NCBI GenBank assembly: GCA_947177395.1
Contig: CAMWUI010000006.1
Coordinates: 1-64,000 of the forward strand
Length of the DNA: 64,000 nucleotides
Direction: 5' to 3'
From: an uncultured Paraprevotella sp.
Lineage (GTDB): Bacteria; Bacteroidota; Bacteroidia; Bacteroidales; Bacteroidaceae
The notes beneath the pieces are model-generated. The model saw only the letters and a list, made by a program, of their open reading frames with translations. It searched no databases and was not told the origin of the DNA. The position numbers and the translations under genes were made by a program. Below, in pieces: positions 26,714-36,001 of this stretch. The first letter of the stretch is position 1, and each line of letters opens with the position of its first letter.

Positions 26714-27895
26714 ATGAAGGAATTGTCATTGAAGTACGGATGCAACCCGAACCAGAAACCTTCGCGCATATACATGACGGAGGGCGAACTACCTATTGAA
26801 GTGTTGAACGGACGTCCCGGATATATCAATTTTCTGGATGCGCTCAATAGCTGGCAGTTGGTGAAAGAACTGAAAGCAGCTACGGGATTGCCTTCGGCCG
26901 CTTCTTTCAAACATGTGTCTCCGGCCGGTGCTGCTGTAGGACTTCCGTTGAGCGATACGTTGAAGAAAATTTATTTTGTGGATGATGTGAAACTTCCTTT
27001 GACTCCCATAGCTTGTGCATATGCCCGGGCACGTGGCGCCGACCGAATGTCAAGCTATGGAGATTTCATAGCGTTGAGTGATACATGCGACGAAGCGACA
27101 GCCACTCTTATCAAACGGGAGGTTTCCGACGGTGTGATTGCCCCGGATTATACGGAGGGTGCTTTGCAGATATTGAGAGAGAAGCGGAACGGAACGTATA
27201 ATGTGATCCGTATCAATCCGGATTATGTCCCCGAACCGATAGAGAGAAAGCAAGTGTTCGGCATTACTTTTGAACAGGGCCGTAACGAGGTGAATCTCAA
27301 CGACCCGTCTTTGTTCGAGAATATTCCTACAGAGAACAAAAACTTTCCGGAAGCAGCGCGTCGTGATCTGATTATTGCGCTGATTACACTGAAATATACT
27401 CAAAGTAATTCCGTTTGTTATGTAAAAGACGGACAAGCCATCGGTATCGGTGCGGGGCAGCAGAGCCGTATCCATTGTACCCGTCTGGCCGGAAACAAGG
27501 CAGATATCTGGTATCTGCGTCAGCATCCAAAAGTAATGAACCTGCCGTTTGTAGAGAAAATACGTCGTGCGGATCGTGACAATACTATCGATATTTATAT
27601 CAGTGATGATTATATGGATGTATTGGCAGACGGTGAATGGCAGAAATTCTTCACGGAGAAGCCGGAGCCGCTTACTCGTGAGGAGAAAAAAGAATGGCTT
27701 GCCGGTAATACGGGAGTGGCTTTGGGGTCGGATGCTTTTTTCCCCTTTGGCGACAATATCGAACGGGCTCACAAGAGCGGTGTGCAGTATGTAGCTCAAG
27801 CGGGTGGTAGCGTGCGCGATGATCATGTGATTTCCACATGTGATAAGTATGGAATCGCAATGGCTTTTACCGGTGTGCGTTTGTTCCATCATTAA
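26714..27895 (+). CDS. Phosphoribosylaminoimidazolecarboxamide formyltransferase (stand-alone AICARFT domain)
   Basis: 393 aa; ASFKHVSPAGAAVG, SNSVCYVKDGQAIGIGAGQQSRIHCTRLAG, AQAGGSVRDDHVISTCDKYGIAMAFTGVRLFHH. Confidence 0.93.
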   Translation: MKELSLKYGCNPNQKPSRIYMTEGELPIEVLNGRPGYINFLDALNSWQLVKELKAATGLPSAASFKHVSPAGAAVGLPLSDTLKKIYFVDDVKLPLTPIACAYARARGADRMSSYGDFIALSDTCDEATATLIKREVSDGVIAPDYTEGALQILREKRNGTYNVIRINPDYVPEPIERKQVFGITFEQGRNEVNLNDPSLFENIPTENKNFPEAARRDLIIALITLKYTQSNSVCYVKDGQAIGIGAGQQSRIHCTRLAGNKADIWYLRQHPKVMNLPFVEKIRRADRDNTIDIYISDDYMDVLADGEWQKFFTEKPEPLTREEKKEWLAGNTGVALGSDAFFPFGDNIERAHKSGVQYVAQAGGSVRDDHVISTCDKYGIAMAFTGVRLFHH

Positions 27896-27914
27896 TAAAG
27901 ACTGCATAGAAAAT

Positions 27915-28124
27915 ATGGCTAATTTCGGAGGGGACGATATAGACAAGGTAATTACCGGCGGTATTGTTTTTCGCGGAAGTTCCAAGAAAGAGCGACCGGT
28001 GGAAAATAAGGTGAAGACCAAGGCCAAGAAGAAAGCCTATATTACCGGTTCTCACGGTTCCGGCTCTGCCAGAATGAAAGCGGATATACGCCGAAAAAGG
28101 GCCAACCGGCATAAGAACGGATGA
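27915..28124 (+). CDS. Small basic hypothetical protein (69 aa)
   Basis: In-frame ATG 20 bp after the AICARFT stop; Lys/Arg-rich; followed by a hairpin terminator. Confidence 0.55.
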   Translation: MANFGGDDIDKVITGGIVFRGSSKKERPVENKVKTKAKKKAYITGSHGSGSARMKADIRRKRANRHKNG

Positions 28125-28132
28125 TTTTCCAG

Positions 28133-28178
28133 AAAGCACTGATACATTACTGTGTATTGGTGCTTTTTGAATATACAC
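28133..28178 (+). terminator. Imperfect terminator hairpin
   Basis: AAAGCACTGATACA...TGTGTATTGGTGCTTTTT stem with T-run. Confidence 0.5.
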
Positions 28179-28187
28179 TTTCTTAGG

Positions 28188-28300
28188 GTGTAACGAAGCA
28201 CTTTTTCAGGGGTTGAAACAGTGCTTCGTTAGTTGTTCAATCAGTGCTTCATTACACTCTCAAACAGTGCTCCGTTAAGGTGTAACAAAGCACTGATTGA
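28188..28300. repeat. Cluster of five GTGTAACGAAGCACT-type motifs in both orientations
   Basis: AACGAAGCACT (28192-28202) / AGTGCTTCGTT (28220-28230) perfect 11-bp IR; 28237-28257 / 28280-28300 19-of-21-bp IR; a further AGTGCTCCGTTA at 28266. Confidence 0.8.
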
Positions 28301-28330
28301 AGGTCCGAAAAAGTGAGTCGGAAAACATCG

Positions 28331-28391
28331 ACATTTCTCGACACTCATCGACAGTTGGCATTTCCGTTGTGTTGTATCTTGCAAAATGGAG
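28331..28391 (+). repeat. Copy 2 of the dispersed ~61-bp intergenic repeat (partner 12830..12890)
   Basis: Gapless alignment with shared CGACA-TCATCGACAG and GTTGTATCTTG cores. Confidence 0.65.
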
Positions 28392-28412
28392 GTAAAATAT
28401 ATTCCTTAACCA

Positions 28413-28457
28413 ATCATCCGATTTCTACGTCCGTGTAGGGCGTAAAAATCGGATGAT
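28413..28457 (-). terminator. Terminator-like hairpin downstream of tmRNA
   Basis: ATCATCCGATTTCTACG / CGTAAAAATCGGATGAT stem (one mismatch). Confidence 0.6.
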
Positions 28458-28462
28458 ATTTG

Positions 28463-28858
28463 TGGAGCTGGAGGGAATCGAACCCTCGTCCAAACAGGGA
28501 AATCATATGCTTTCTACACGCTTATCCCGGCCTTCGGTTTTCGAACGCAAACAAGACCCGGGCCACCCGTTTACGCCTTATCCTCTAAATTTTCACCGAT
28601 AGCGCGAGGCCGCTATCGGCTATCCCCGATTTGGCTGCACCACTGATCCGGAATGCTTCGGAGCAACAGCTTCCGAGTGATGTCTCGTTTCAGCACCTTG
28701 TGCCGAAATAAAGGTAATCTACTATACTTCGATTACGCAGCGAGAGCGTAGTTATTTTCGCCAGATAAATTTTTGGTAACTGAGATTCAAGAGGAAATCA
28801 CCGACCCTCTGCGTGCTTACATACCATTCCTTCCTGCTGTCAAATCCATGTCAACCCC
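28463..28858 (-). ncRNA. ssrA: Transfer-messenger RNA (tmRNA)
   Basis: Minus strand: 5' GGGGTTGACATGGATTTGACAG, tag reading frame GGC GAA AAT AAC TAC GCT CTC GCT GCG TAA (GENNYALAA*), 3' GTTTGGACGAGGGTTCGATTCCCTCCAGCTCCA; CCA not encoded. Confidence 0.95.
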
Positions 28859-29087
28859 GAGTACTGCTATGTATAATACAATCCCAAATCGTATTTTTCG
28901 GAAGCAAAGATACATATAAAAAATGAGAAAAAGGCAGGGATTAGGCTCTTTTTTAGATAAAGGAAGCGATAACACGCTTTTGTGATTATTTTTTTGCAGA
29001 GGAGAAAAAAAAGTACTTCCTTTGCAATAATTTGGATTTATAATAGTTTCTTTTATATAAAGTAAAAGCGCACGTTTCAATATAATA

Positions 29088-29720
29088 ATGAATCAAGTAG
29101 CTGTGGGTATGGAAATTTGCGATGGAATGAATGGCTTGGAACGGGGCATAAAGCGAATGTTCGATTTGCTATGCTCGATGGTCGGGCTTGTTTGTTTGTC
29201 ACCGGTGTTTTTATATGTGTATATAAAATTGCGTCGTCAGGGAGATGGGCCTGTGATTTATCGTCAGGAGCGTATCGGTTATAAGGGAAAACCTTTTGAT
29301 ATTCTTAAATTTCGGACAATGAAAATAGATTCCGAGATTGAAGGAGTGCCTCAATTGGCTCAAAAGAGCGATGACAGGCTGACCCCGGTTGGATGTTGGC
29401 TGCGTGCCCATCATCTGGATGAATTGCCACAGTTGTGGAACGTGTTTCGCGGTGAGATGTCTTTTGTCGGTCCTCGGCCGGAACGGCTTTTCTTTATCAG
29501 GCAGATAATGGAACAAGATCCCAATTATGAATATATCTACCTGATGCGTCCGGGGCTGACTTCCATGGCCACTTTATATAACGGTTATACGGATACGATG
29601 GAGAAAATGCTGATTCGTTTACGTATGGATCTGGATTATTTGCAGAAAAGAACGTTGTGGGAAGATTTGAAGATAATTCTTGTTACAGTGCAGTTTATTC
29701 TGAAAGGAAAGAAATTCTAA
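29088..29720 (+). CDS. Bacterial sugar transferase (initiating undecaprenyl-phosphate glycosylphosphotransferase, WcaJ/WbaP C-terminal type)
   Basis: KRMFDLLCSMVGLVCLSPVF, DILKFRTMKIDSE, LDELPQLWNVFRGEMSFVGPRPE. Confidence 0.9.
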   Translation: MNQVAVGMEICDGMNGLERGIKRMFDLLCSMVGLVCLSPVFLYVYIKLRRQGDGPVIYRQERIGYKGKPFDILKFRTMKIDSEIEGVPQLAQKSDDRLTPVGCWLRAHHLDELPQLWNVFRGEMSFVGPRPERLFFIRQIMEQDPNYEYIYLMRPGLTSMATLYNGYTDTMEKMLIRLRMDLDYLQKRTLWEDLKIILVTVQFILKGKKF

Positions 29721-29731
29721 GTTTTTGAATA

Positions 29732-32266
29732 ATGAATAAGCGATATATATTTCTGTTTCTGTTTCTGTTGTGCACGTGGACGGTAGGTTTTGCTCAGTCT
29801 TCGATGACGGACGAACAGATTATGCAGTATGTCCTGAAAGCTCACGAGGCCGGTAAAAGTAATAGTGAGATTGCTGCGGAACTGATGAAAAAAGGTATTA
29901 ATATCAGTCGTTTACAGCAAATAAGACATAAGTATGAAAAGCAGCAGAAGGGAAATATTCCAGGTGCGAAAGATGTTCTTGGTACGGATGATGGTGGAGT
30001 GGAATCGGGTAAGCGTCTGCGTGAAGCGAACACGAACGAGGAAAGGTTGAGAGGGGTTCATCAGCGTCGCAATACTCCGGTCAATCGTTCAAAACTGACG
30101 GAAAAGCAGCGTCAGTTGTATGACAGCAATTTGCAGAACGGCATGACGGATGAACTGAGTTTTTTACCGGATTCCATGATGCTGATGACAGAAGACATGT
30201 ACCGGATGTATGACATGCGGGAAGACGGTCGGCGGAAGGTGTTCGGACGGGATATTTTTAATCTTGACATGTTGTCCTTCGAGCCTAATATGAATGTAGC
30301 CACGCCGGCAAATTATCGTTTGGGAGCCGGGGATGATATATATATAGATGTATGGGGAGCTTCGGAGAAAAGCATCCAGGCTACAATCTCACCGGACGGG
30401 ACTATTCAGGTAGAAGGATTGGGGCCGGTTAATGTGGCCGGAATGACGGTGGCTTCGGCTAATGCCTATTTGCAGACCGAGTTGAAAAAGATCTATGCTT
30501 CTTCCAATATCCGCGTGACAGTGGGACAGACAAAAACCATAACGGTCAATGTGATGGGAGAGGTTGTGGCGCCAGGTACTTATACGTTGTCGGCTTTTGC
30601 CACCGCTTTTCATGCTCTGTATGTATCCGGAGGCGTGAATGATATAGGTACGTTGCGCGATATTAAAGTATACAGAAACAGCAGACTTGTGAGGACGGTC
30701 GATGTGTACGATTATATCCTGAACGGACGGATGGGAGATAATATCCGTTTGGAAGACAATGATATGATATATGTGGGTACGTACAACAGTCTGGTGGATA
30801 TAACAGGTAAGGTGAAGCGCCCTATGTATTATGAGATGAAGGGCAACGAGACCCTTGCAACGTTATTGGATTTCTCTGGGGGATTTAGCAGTGATGCATA
30901 TAAAAACAGTGTGCGGCTGATCCGGAAGACCGGGCGTGATTATTCCATTCATACGGTAGACGAGTTTGATCTGGCTTCTTTTCAGTTGATGGACGGGGAT
31001 TCGGTGACTGTAGATTCTATCATCCCGCGTTTTTCTAATATGGTTGAGGTAAAGGGAGCCGTTTATCGTCCCGGTATGTATCAGATGGATGGTAAGATAA
31101 AGACGGTACGTGAGTTGATGAATCATATAGACGGAGTGACGGAAGAAGCATTTCTGGGGCGTGCCTTATTGCATCGCAGGCGTGCAGACCGTTCGCTGGA
31201 AGTGTTGGCTCTGAATCTGGGAGGAGTTATAGACGGAACGATGCCCGATGTGCCCTTGCGCAACGAAGACGTGCTCTATGTGTTCAGCAACGAGGAGGCG
31301 CAGAATGAACAGACGATGACCGTGTACGGTGAGGTTCGTTATCCCGGTGTGTATCATTATGCACGCAACACTTCGTTGGAAGACTTTATCCTGCAGGCTG
31401 GCGGACTTACGGATGCCGCGTCTACGGTGAAAGTGGATGTGGCACGCCGTATCGTAAACAGGAGTGCCTTGAACAGCGGGCGGGCCATATCCAAGACCTA
31501 TACGTTTGCGTTGAAGGACGGTCTTGTGGTGGATGGAGATCCGGGCTTCACTTTGGAACCCTTTGATGAAGTGTATGTCCGCAAGAGTCCCGAATACCAT
31601 GTACAGCAGAATGTAAAAATCGAAGGTGAGGTCGCTTTTGAAGGTGAATACGTTTTGTCGCAGAAAAACGAACGTCTTACTGATTTGATAAAAAGAGCCG
31701 GTGGTTTTACGGATGACGCTTATATCCGTGGTGCCCGTCTGGAACGTAATATGACAGGGGAAGAGTTGGTACGGAAGCAGGCGACTTTGAAACTGACGGC
31801 CTCCGGAGATTCCATCGATATGTCGACATTGGATTTGGCAACCACATATTCCGTAGGTATCGAACTTGAGAAAGCAATGGCCAATCCCGGAGGAGACTAT
31901 GATGTCGTGTTGCGGGATGGAGACCGCCTGGTGGTGCCTGGTATGCAGAATACGATAAAGATAAATGGAGCCGTGATGTTCCCCAATACGGTTGCCTATA
32001 GGAGCGGTGCCAAACTTTCCTATTATATAAATCAGGCCGGCGGATATAATTCCAAAGCCAAGCGACGTCATGCTTTTGTCGTGAATATCAATGGAACGGT
32101 GGCACGTGCCAGCAAGGTGAAGGATATCCAGCCGGGTAGTGAGATTATTGTGCCGACGAAGGAAGAACGCCGCAAGCTGACACCTTCGGAGATGGTGACT
32201 ATCGGTACGTCCACGGCATCGTTGGCGACCATGGTGGCCACAATCGTGACATTGTTCAGGAAATAA
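29732..32266 (+). CDS. Polysaccharide export outer-membrane protein, Wza-like with about six SLBB domains
   Basis: YRLGAGDDIYIDVWGASEKSIQATISPDGTIQVEGLGPVNVAGMT (Poly_export) followed by repeated SLBB units (VxGxVxxPGxY...AGG). Confidence 0.92.
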   Translation: MNKRYIFLFLFLLCTWTVGFAQSSMTDEQIMQYVLKAHEAGKSNSEIAAELMKKGINISRLQQIRHKYEKQQKGNIPGAKDVLGTDDGGVESGKRLREANTNEERLRGVHQRRNTPVNRSKLTEKQRQLYDSNLQNGMTDELSFLPDSMMLMTEDMYRMYDMREDGRRKVFGRDIFNLDMLSFEPNMNVATPANYRLGAGDDIYIDVWGASEKSIQATISPDGTIQVEGLGPVNVAGMTVASANAYLQTELKKIYASSNIRVTVGQTKTITVNVMGEVVAPGTYTLSAFATAFHALYVSGGVNDIGTLRDIKVYRNSRLVRTVDVYDYILNGRMGDNIRLEDNDMIYVGTYNSLVDITGKVKRPMYYEMKGNETLATLLDFSGGFSSDAYKNSVRLIRKTGRDYSIHTVDEFDLASFQLMDGDSVTVDSIIPRFSNMVEVKGAVYRPGMYQMDGKIKTVRELMNHIDGVTEEAFLGRALLHRRRADRSLEVLALNLGGVIDGTMPDVPLRNEDVLYVFSNEEAQNEQTMTVYGEVRYPGVYHYARNTSLEDFILQAGGLTDAASTVKVDVARRIVNRSALNSGRAISKTYTFALKDGLVVDGDPGFTLEPFDEVYVRKSPEYHVQQNVKIEGEVAFEGEYVLSQKNERLTDLIKRAGGFTDDAYIRGARLERNMTGEELVRKQATLKLTASGDSIDMSTLDLATTYSVGIELEKAMANPGGDYDVVLRDGDRLVVPGMQNTIKINGAVMFPNTVAYRSGAKLSYYINQAGGYNSKAKRRHAFVVNINGTVARASKVKDIQPGSEIIVPTKEERRKLTPSEMVTIGTSTASLATMVATIVTLFRK

Positions 32267-32272
32267 AATGTT

Positions 32273-33352
32273 ATGGAGAAGCAGGAAGGACGCATATCGG
32301 AGTTACGGGAAGATTGGGGAAAACTTCGCACGTTTGTGACTGTATTGTGGAGCGAACGGCGTATATATATAAAGTATGCCCTTGTCGCTTTTGTCGTAGC
32401 GGTGGTGATCGTTTTCAGTATACCGAAGACTTATTCCACATCAGTCATGTTGGCTCCCGAGTCTCAGAAATCAGTTTTGAGCGGAAGCATGTCTTCTTTG
32501 GCCAGTATGGCCGGATTGAATCTGGGTGGAATGTCGGAAGATGCTTTCGGTGTGGACCTGTACCCGACGATAGTAGCTTCGAAAGACTTCCTGACCCAGT
32601 TGTTTGACGTGCGGGTGCGGTCTCGTGAACGGGATATAGACACGACCTATGCTGCTTATCTGACAAATTACCAGCGAACGGCTTGGTGGGGGTATCCGGC
32701 CAAATGGATCGGCGGCCTTGTAAAAGCCCTGTTGCCGGATGACGGTTCGTTGGAAGATGCGCAAAAAGGCGGGCCGAAGAAACTTTCTAAGGATGAGACG
32801 GCGCTTTATAAGGCCATGCAGGGATGTGTTCTTTGTTCTGTGGACGAATATACGGGCATATTGACCATAACGGTGTTTGATCAGGATCCTGAAATCTGTA
32901 CGATAATGGCGGATACTGTGGTGCACAGGCTGAGTGATTTTATTCTGGACTACCGCACCCATAAGGCACGGACAGATTATGAGTACACTTATAATTTGTG
33001 TGAGGATGCCCGTCGGAGCTATTTGCAGGCTCAAGGGCGGTATGCTGAATTTGTGGCTTCGCATTCCGATATTTATTCTCCGGTGGTGAAAGCCCGGGCT
33101 GAGTTTCTGGAGAATGAGTCGCAACTGGCGTATACGGCCTATAGCCAGCTGATGGCACAGGTGCAGTTGGCACAGACAAAGTTGCGTGAGAGCACTCCGG
33201 TTTATACATTCATTGAGTCGGCTTACATGCCGGAACGGGCTTCTTCCCCGAAGAAGGTGCTGACGGTGCTGGCTTTTCTGTTCTTGTCCTGTGTGGCGGC
33301 ATCGGCAAAGCTGTTCTATAAGTATTTCATAGCGGAAGATGGATCTAAGTAG
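32273..33352 (+). CDS. Chain-length determinant / Wzz-like protein
   Basis: Two terminal TM segments, STSVMLAPE, C-terminal AYMPERASSPKKVLTVLAFLFLS; no Walker/Tyr-kinase domain. Confidence 0.85.
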   Translation: MEKQEGRISELREDWGKLRTFVTVLWSERRIYIKYALVAFVVAVVIVFSIPKTYSTSVMLAPESQKSVLSGSMSSLASMAGLNLGGMSEDAFGVDLYPTIVASKDFLTQLFDVRVRSRERDIDTTYAAYLTNYQRTAWWGYPAKWIGGLVKALLPDDGSLEDAQKGGPKKLSKDETALYKAMQGCVLCSVDEYTGILTITVFDQDPEICTIMADTVVHRLSDFILDYRTHKARTDYEYTYNLCEDARRSYLQAQGRYAEFVASHSDIYSPVVKARAEFLENESQLAYTAYSQLMAQVQLAQTKLRESTPVYTFIESAYMPERASSPKKVLTVLAFLFLSCVAASAKLFYKYFIAEDGSK

Positions 33353-34514
33353 CCTGAAGCAGAAAGGTGGCAATTATTTGTTCGCGTTTCTTATCTTTCT
33401 GTTTGCGATAGATCCGACCAATACGATCTTTCATCTGAAGGATGTTGCGTTTGTGTTGCTGATGGCTTATAATGTGGTTTTCTTTAAACCTGATTACCGT
33501 AAATTTCTCTATTTTGCAGTCGGATGCCTGGCCATAACGTTGGGCTGGTTGTTTGCTACAATGCGGGGCATGGTGACAGACGGGGATTTCTGTTTTATCC
33601 TGTATAAATCCCTGGCTCCTTTGCTGTTGTTGCCTTGGATTCATCATTATGATGTATTGCGGCTGTCCCGTTGGCCGGTGTTCTGTACAGGATTTCTGAT
33701 AATCATGTTGTTCTGGATTATTGTGTTTATACCTCAGACAGAGACGGCCATATATCTGTTTATGCGTAAATCCGATGATACGATTATGATGTCGTGGCGT
33801 GCTTTCCTCGGGATACGTGTATTCTGTATGTATCACAAATCCACCGTAAGTTTCTTATTGGTGTTCGCTATTGCATTTTACCAGACCATTCATAAAGAGC
33901 GGCGGACGTTCCAGGCGGTAATGGTTGCTTTGGTATTGATTCATACGTTTGTCATTAGCGGTACGCGCAGCACGATGTTGTTGCCGTTTCTGCTGATGGG
34001 GCTTATCATATTCAAGTTCTATCATGATAAGCGATATTATAATTATGTGTTGTATCCTGTATTGGGCTTGGCAGCAGTGGCATTCTTTCTCCTGCTGTAT
34101 AAATTGTTGTCCGAGACAACAGAGCCGTCCAATATGGTAAAGTATGCCCATCTTACATCGTATGGAGAATTGTTCGAGGAAAATCCGTTGTATTTTCTGT
34201 GGGGAGAAGGTCCCGGTACGCGGTTCTATAGTGCGGGATTCCATAAAATGAGTTTACAGACCGAATGGACTTATGTCGAATTGATTCGTTATATGGGTGT
34301 TTTTTGTGTACTGGTTCTGTTTTTATTCCTTTATCCGTTGGTGAAAATATGGAAATTGCGACACCGTGATGACAGTTGCTATGTAATCGCTTTCGCTTTC
34401 TTTATTTATATGATTATAGCCGGTACGAATCCCCTGTTGCTTTCGTCCACCGGAATGTTTACCTTGCTTACCGTCTACAGTTTTCTGGATCGGATAGAGA
34501 CCCAGAGGGAATGA
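33339..34514 (+). CDS. O-antigen polymerase/ligase-like membrane protein (Wzy-like)
   Basis: Polytopic, TFVISGTRSTMLLPFLLMGL motif typical of O-antigen ligase/polymerases; position in cluster. Confidence 0.7.
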   Translation: MDLSSLKQKGGNYLFAFLIFLFAIDPTNTIFHLKDVAFVLLMAYNVVFFKPDYRKFLYFAVGCLAITLGWLFATMRGMVTDGDFCFILYKSLAPLLLLPWIHHYDVLRLSRWPVFCTGFLIIMLFWIIVFIPQTETAIYLFMRKSDDTIMMSWRAFLGIRVFCMYHKSTVSFLLVFAIAFYQTIHKERRTFQAVMVALVLIHTFVISGTRSTMLLPFLLMGLIIFKFYHDKRYYNYVLYPVLGLAAVAFFLLLYKLLSETTEPSNMVKYAHLTSYGELFEENPLYFLWGEGPGTRFYSAGFHKMSLQTEWTYVELIRYMGVFCVLVLFLFLYPLVKIWKLRHRDDSCYVIAFAFFIYMIIAGTNPLLLSSTGMFTLLTVYSFLDRIETQRE

Positions 34515-36001
34515 ATCTTTTCTTTTTCCCAGTTTGTAAGGCAGCCGTAATAGGCACAGATGCCAAGCAGTAAACAGCAGGCAGAAGTCGTACCGATCAT
34601 TTTAAACCAAGGATTTTCGACGTATGTAGATAGATAATGCGTGGAAATGAAACAGGCAAGGGTATAAACAGTGCACGGGATAAGCAGTTTTGTATAATAA
34701 GCTCTGAGCGGGACAGAGGCGTCTTTGCGGGCAATCAGGGTGCGAAGGACTAAGGCGACACACTCTTCCGCAATGATGCAATACATGATGCTATAGGCGG
34801 AATATCCTAACCGGAATAAAAAATATCCGCAGGGCAGGGCTATGATATGTAGGCTGCCTACGAGCAGTTGCAGATGGCGTATGCGTCCCACACTTTCTAG
34901 GGCAATTTGCAATCCAATGGTCAATTGACCGATAAGGGTAATCAGGAGAAATGCACGGCAGAAAGCGAGGGTTCCTTCCGGAGTCTCTTTTAACCAAATT
35001 CCTAGGATGTGAGGCATATTGATGTAGAGAGGAATGATGAGCATGGCTAACATCAGAAAGGTGAGACGGCTGGCGGAGAATGAAAGTTGTATCATTTGCG
35101 TGTGATTACCGGCTCCTTCGCTTTTTATAATCTGCGGTCTTAAAGGCCGCACGGTGGAATTTGCAAAGAACAAGAGGAAACCGTTGACTTGCTGTGCAAT
35201 TCCGTAAGCTGCATTGATGATAATGCCGAAGAAAATATTCAAAAGAACGGCCGTTCCCTGATAACGGGCAATGGAACAGCCTGCTCCGATAAGATTCCAA
35301 CCGGCGAATCCTGTCATTTCTTTAATAAGTCGGAAATCTTTGGGCAGATGCCAACGATAGTGACTTTCCCGGTAATGCAGTCGGCTGTATATGCGTTTGC
35401 ATAAAAAAGAAATTCCGGATACTCCCATGATGAGAAACGAATATACAATCAGCCGATGTACGTCTATATATAAAATGGAGACAGATATGATAAATTTAAG
35501 GATTGCTTCAGCCATGTTAATGCCGGCAATGACAAATATGTCTTCATGGGCATTCATTTCTGCTTCATAAGGAACTCCTGTAATCGTGAAAACAATACCG
35601 GTCAGCATGCATAGCAATACGACGCGTGCCCGTCCGATGGCCTCCGATGGAATGTCCAGTATGTGATTGATGAACAGGAGGCCGAAAGAAGATAGCAATA
35701 CCGCAAGGCAAAGCGCAATACACAAATGAATAATCATGCTACTGTAAAACGTTTCTTTGATCCTTTCAGAATTATTCTCTCCGATAGCATAAGACAGGTA
35801 GCGTTGACTAGCCGCAGCCATAGCGACATTCAAAAAGGAAAACATGGCTACGATGTTGGCGATCAAAGCATATATCCCATAGTCCGTTTGTCCGAGAGCA
35901 TCTAATACAAAACGTGTGGTATACAGGGAAACTCCCATGCTTACCACCATGTTTGTATACAGCGCGATACTGTTGAATGCGACTTTATTGGCGGCTTTCA
36001 T
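34475..36001 (-). CDS. Oligosaccharide flippase (Wzx/MOP family)
   Basis: 508-aa polytopic protein; YTTRFVLDALGQTDYGIYALIANIVAMFSFLNVAMAAASQRYLSYAIGE. Confidence 0.85.
   Translation of the reverse strand: MKAANKVAFNSIALYTNMVVSMGVSLYTTRFVLDALGQTDYGIYALIANIVAMFSFLNVAMAAASQRYLSYAIGENNSERIKETFYSSMIIHLCIALCLAVLLSSFGLLFINHILDIPSEAIGRARVVLLCMLTGIVFTITGVPYEAEMNAHEDIFVIAGINMAEAILKFIISVSILYIDVHRLIVYSFLIMGVSGISFLCKRIYSRLHYRESHYRWHLPKDFRLIKEMTGFAGWNLIGAGCSIARYQGTAVLLNIFFGIIINAAYGIAQQVNGFLLFFANSTVRPLRPQIIKSEGAGNHTQMIQLSFSASRLTFLMLAMLIIPLYINMPHILGIWLKETPEGTLAFCRAFLLITLIGQLTIGLQIALESVGRIRHLQLLVGSLHIIALPCGYFLFRLGYSAYSIMYCIIAEECVALVLRTLIARKDASVPLRAYYTKLLIPCTVYTLACFISTHYLSTYVENPWFKMIGTTSACCLLLGICAYYGCLTNWEKEKIHSLWVSIRSRKL

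Noticed and set aside
28188-28300. Possible CRISPR array because of 23-bp spaced motifs
   Set aside because: Motifs are short, degenerate and in both orientations, with no 25-40-bp repeat/spacer structure and no cas genes nearby.
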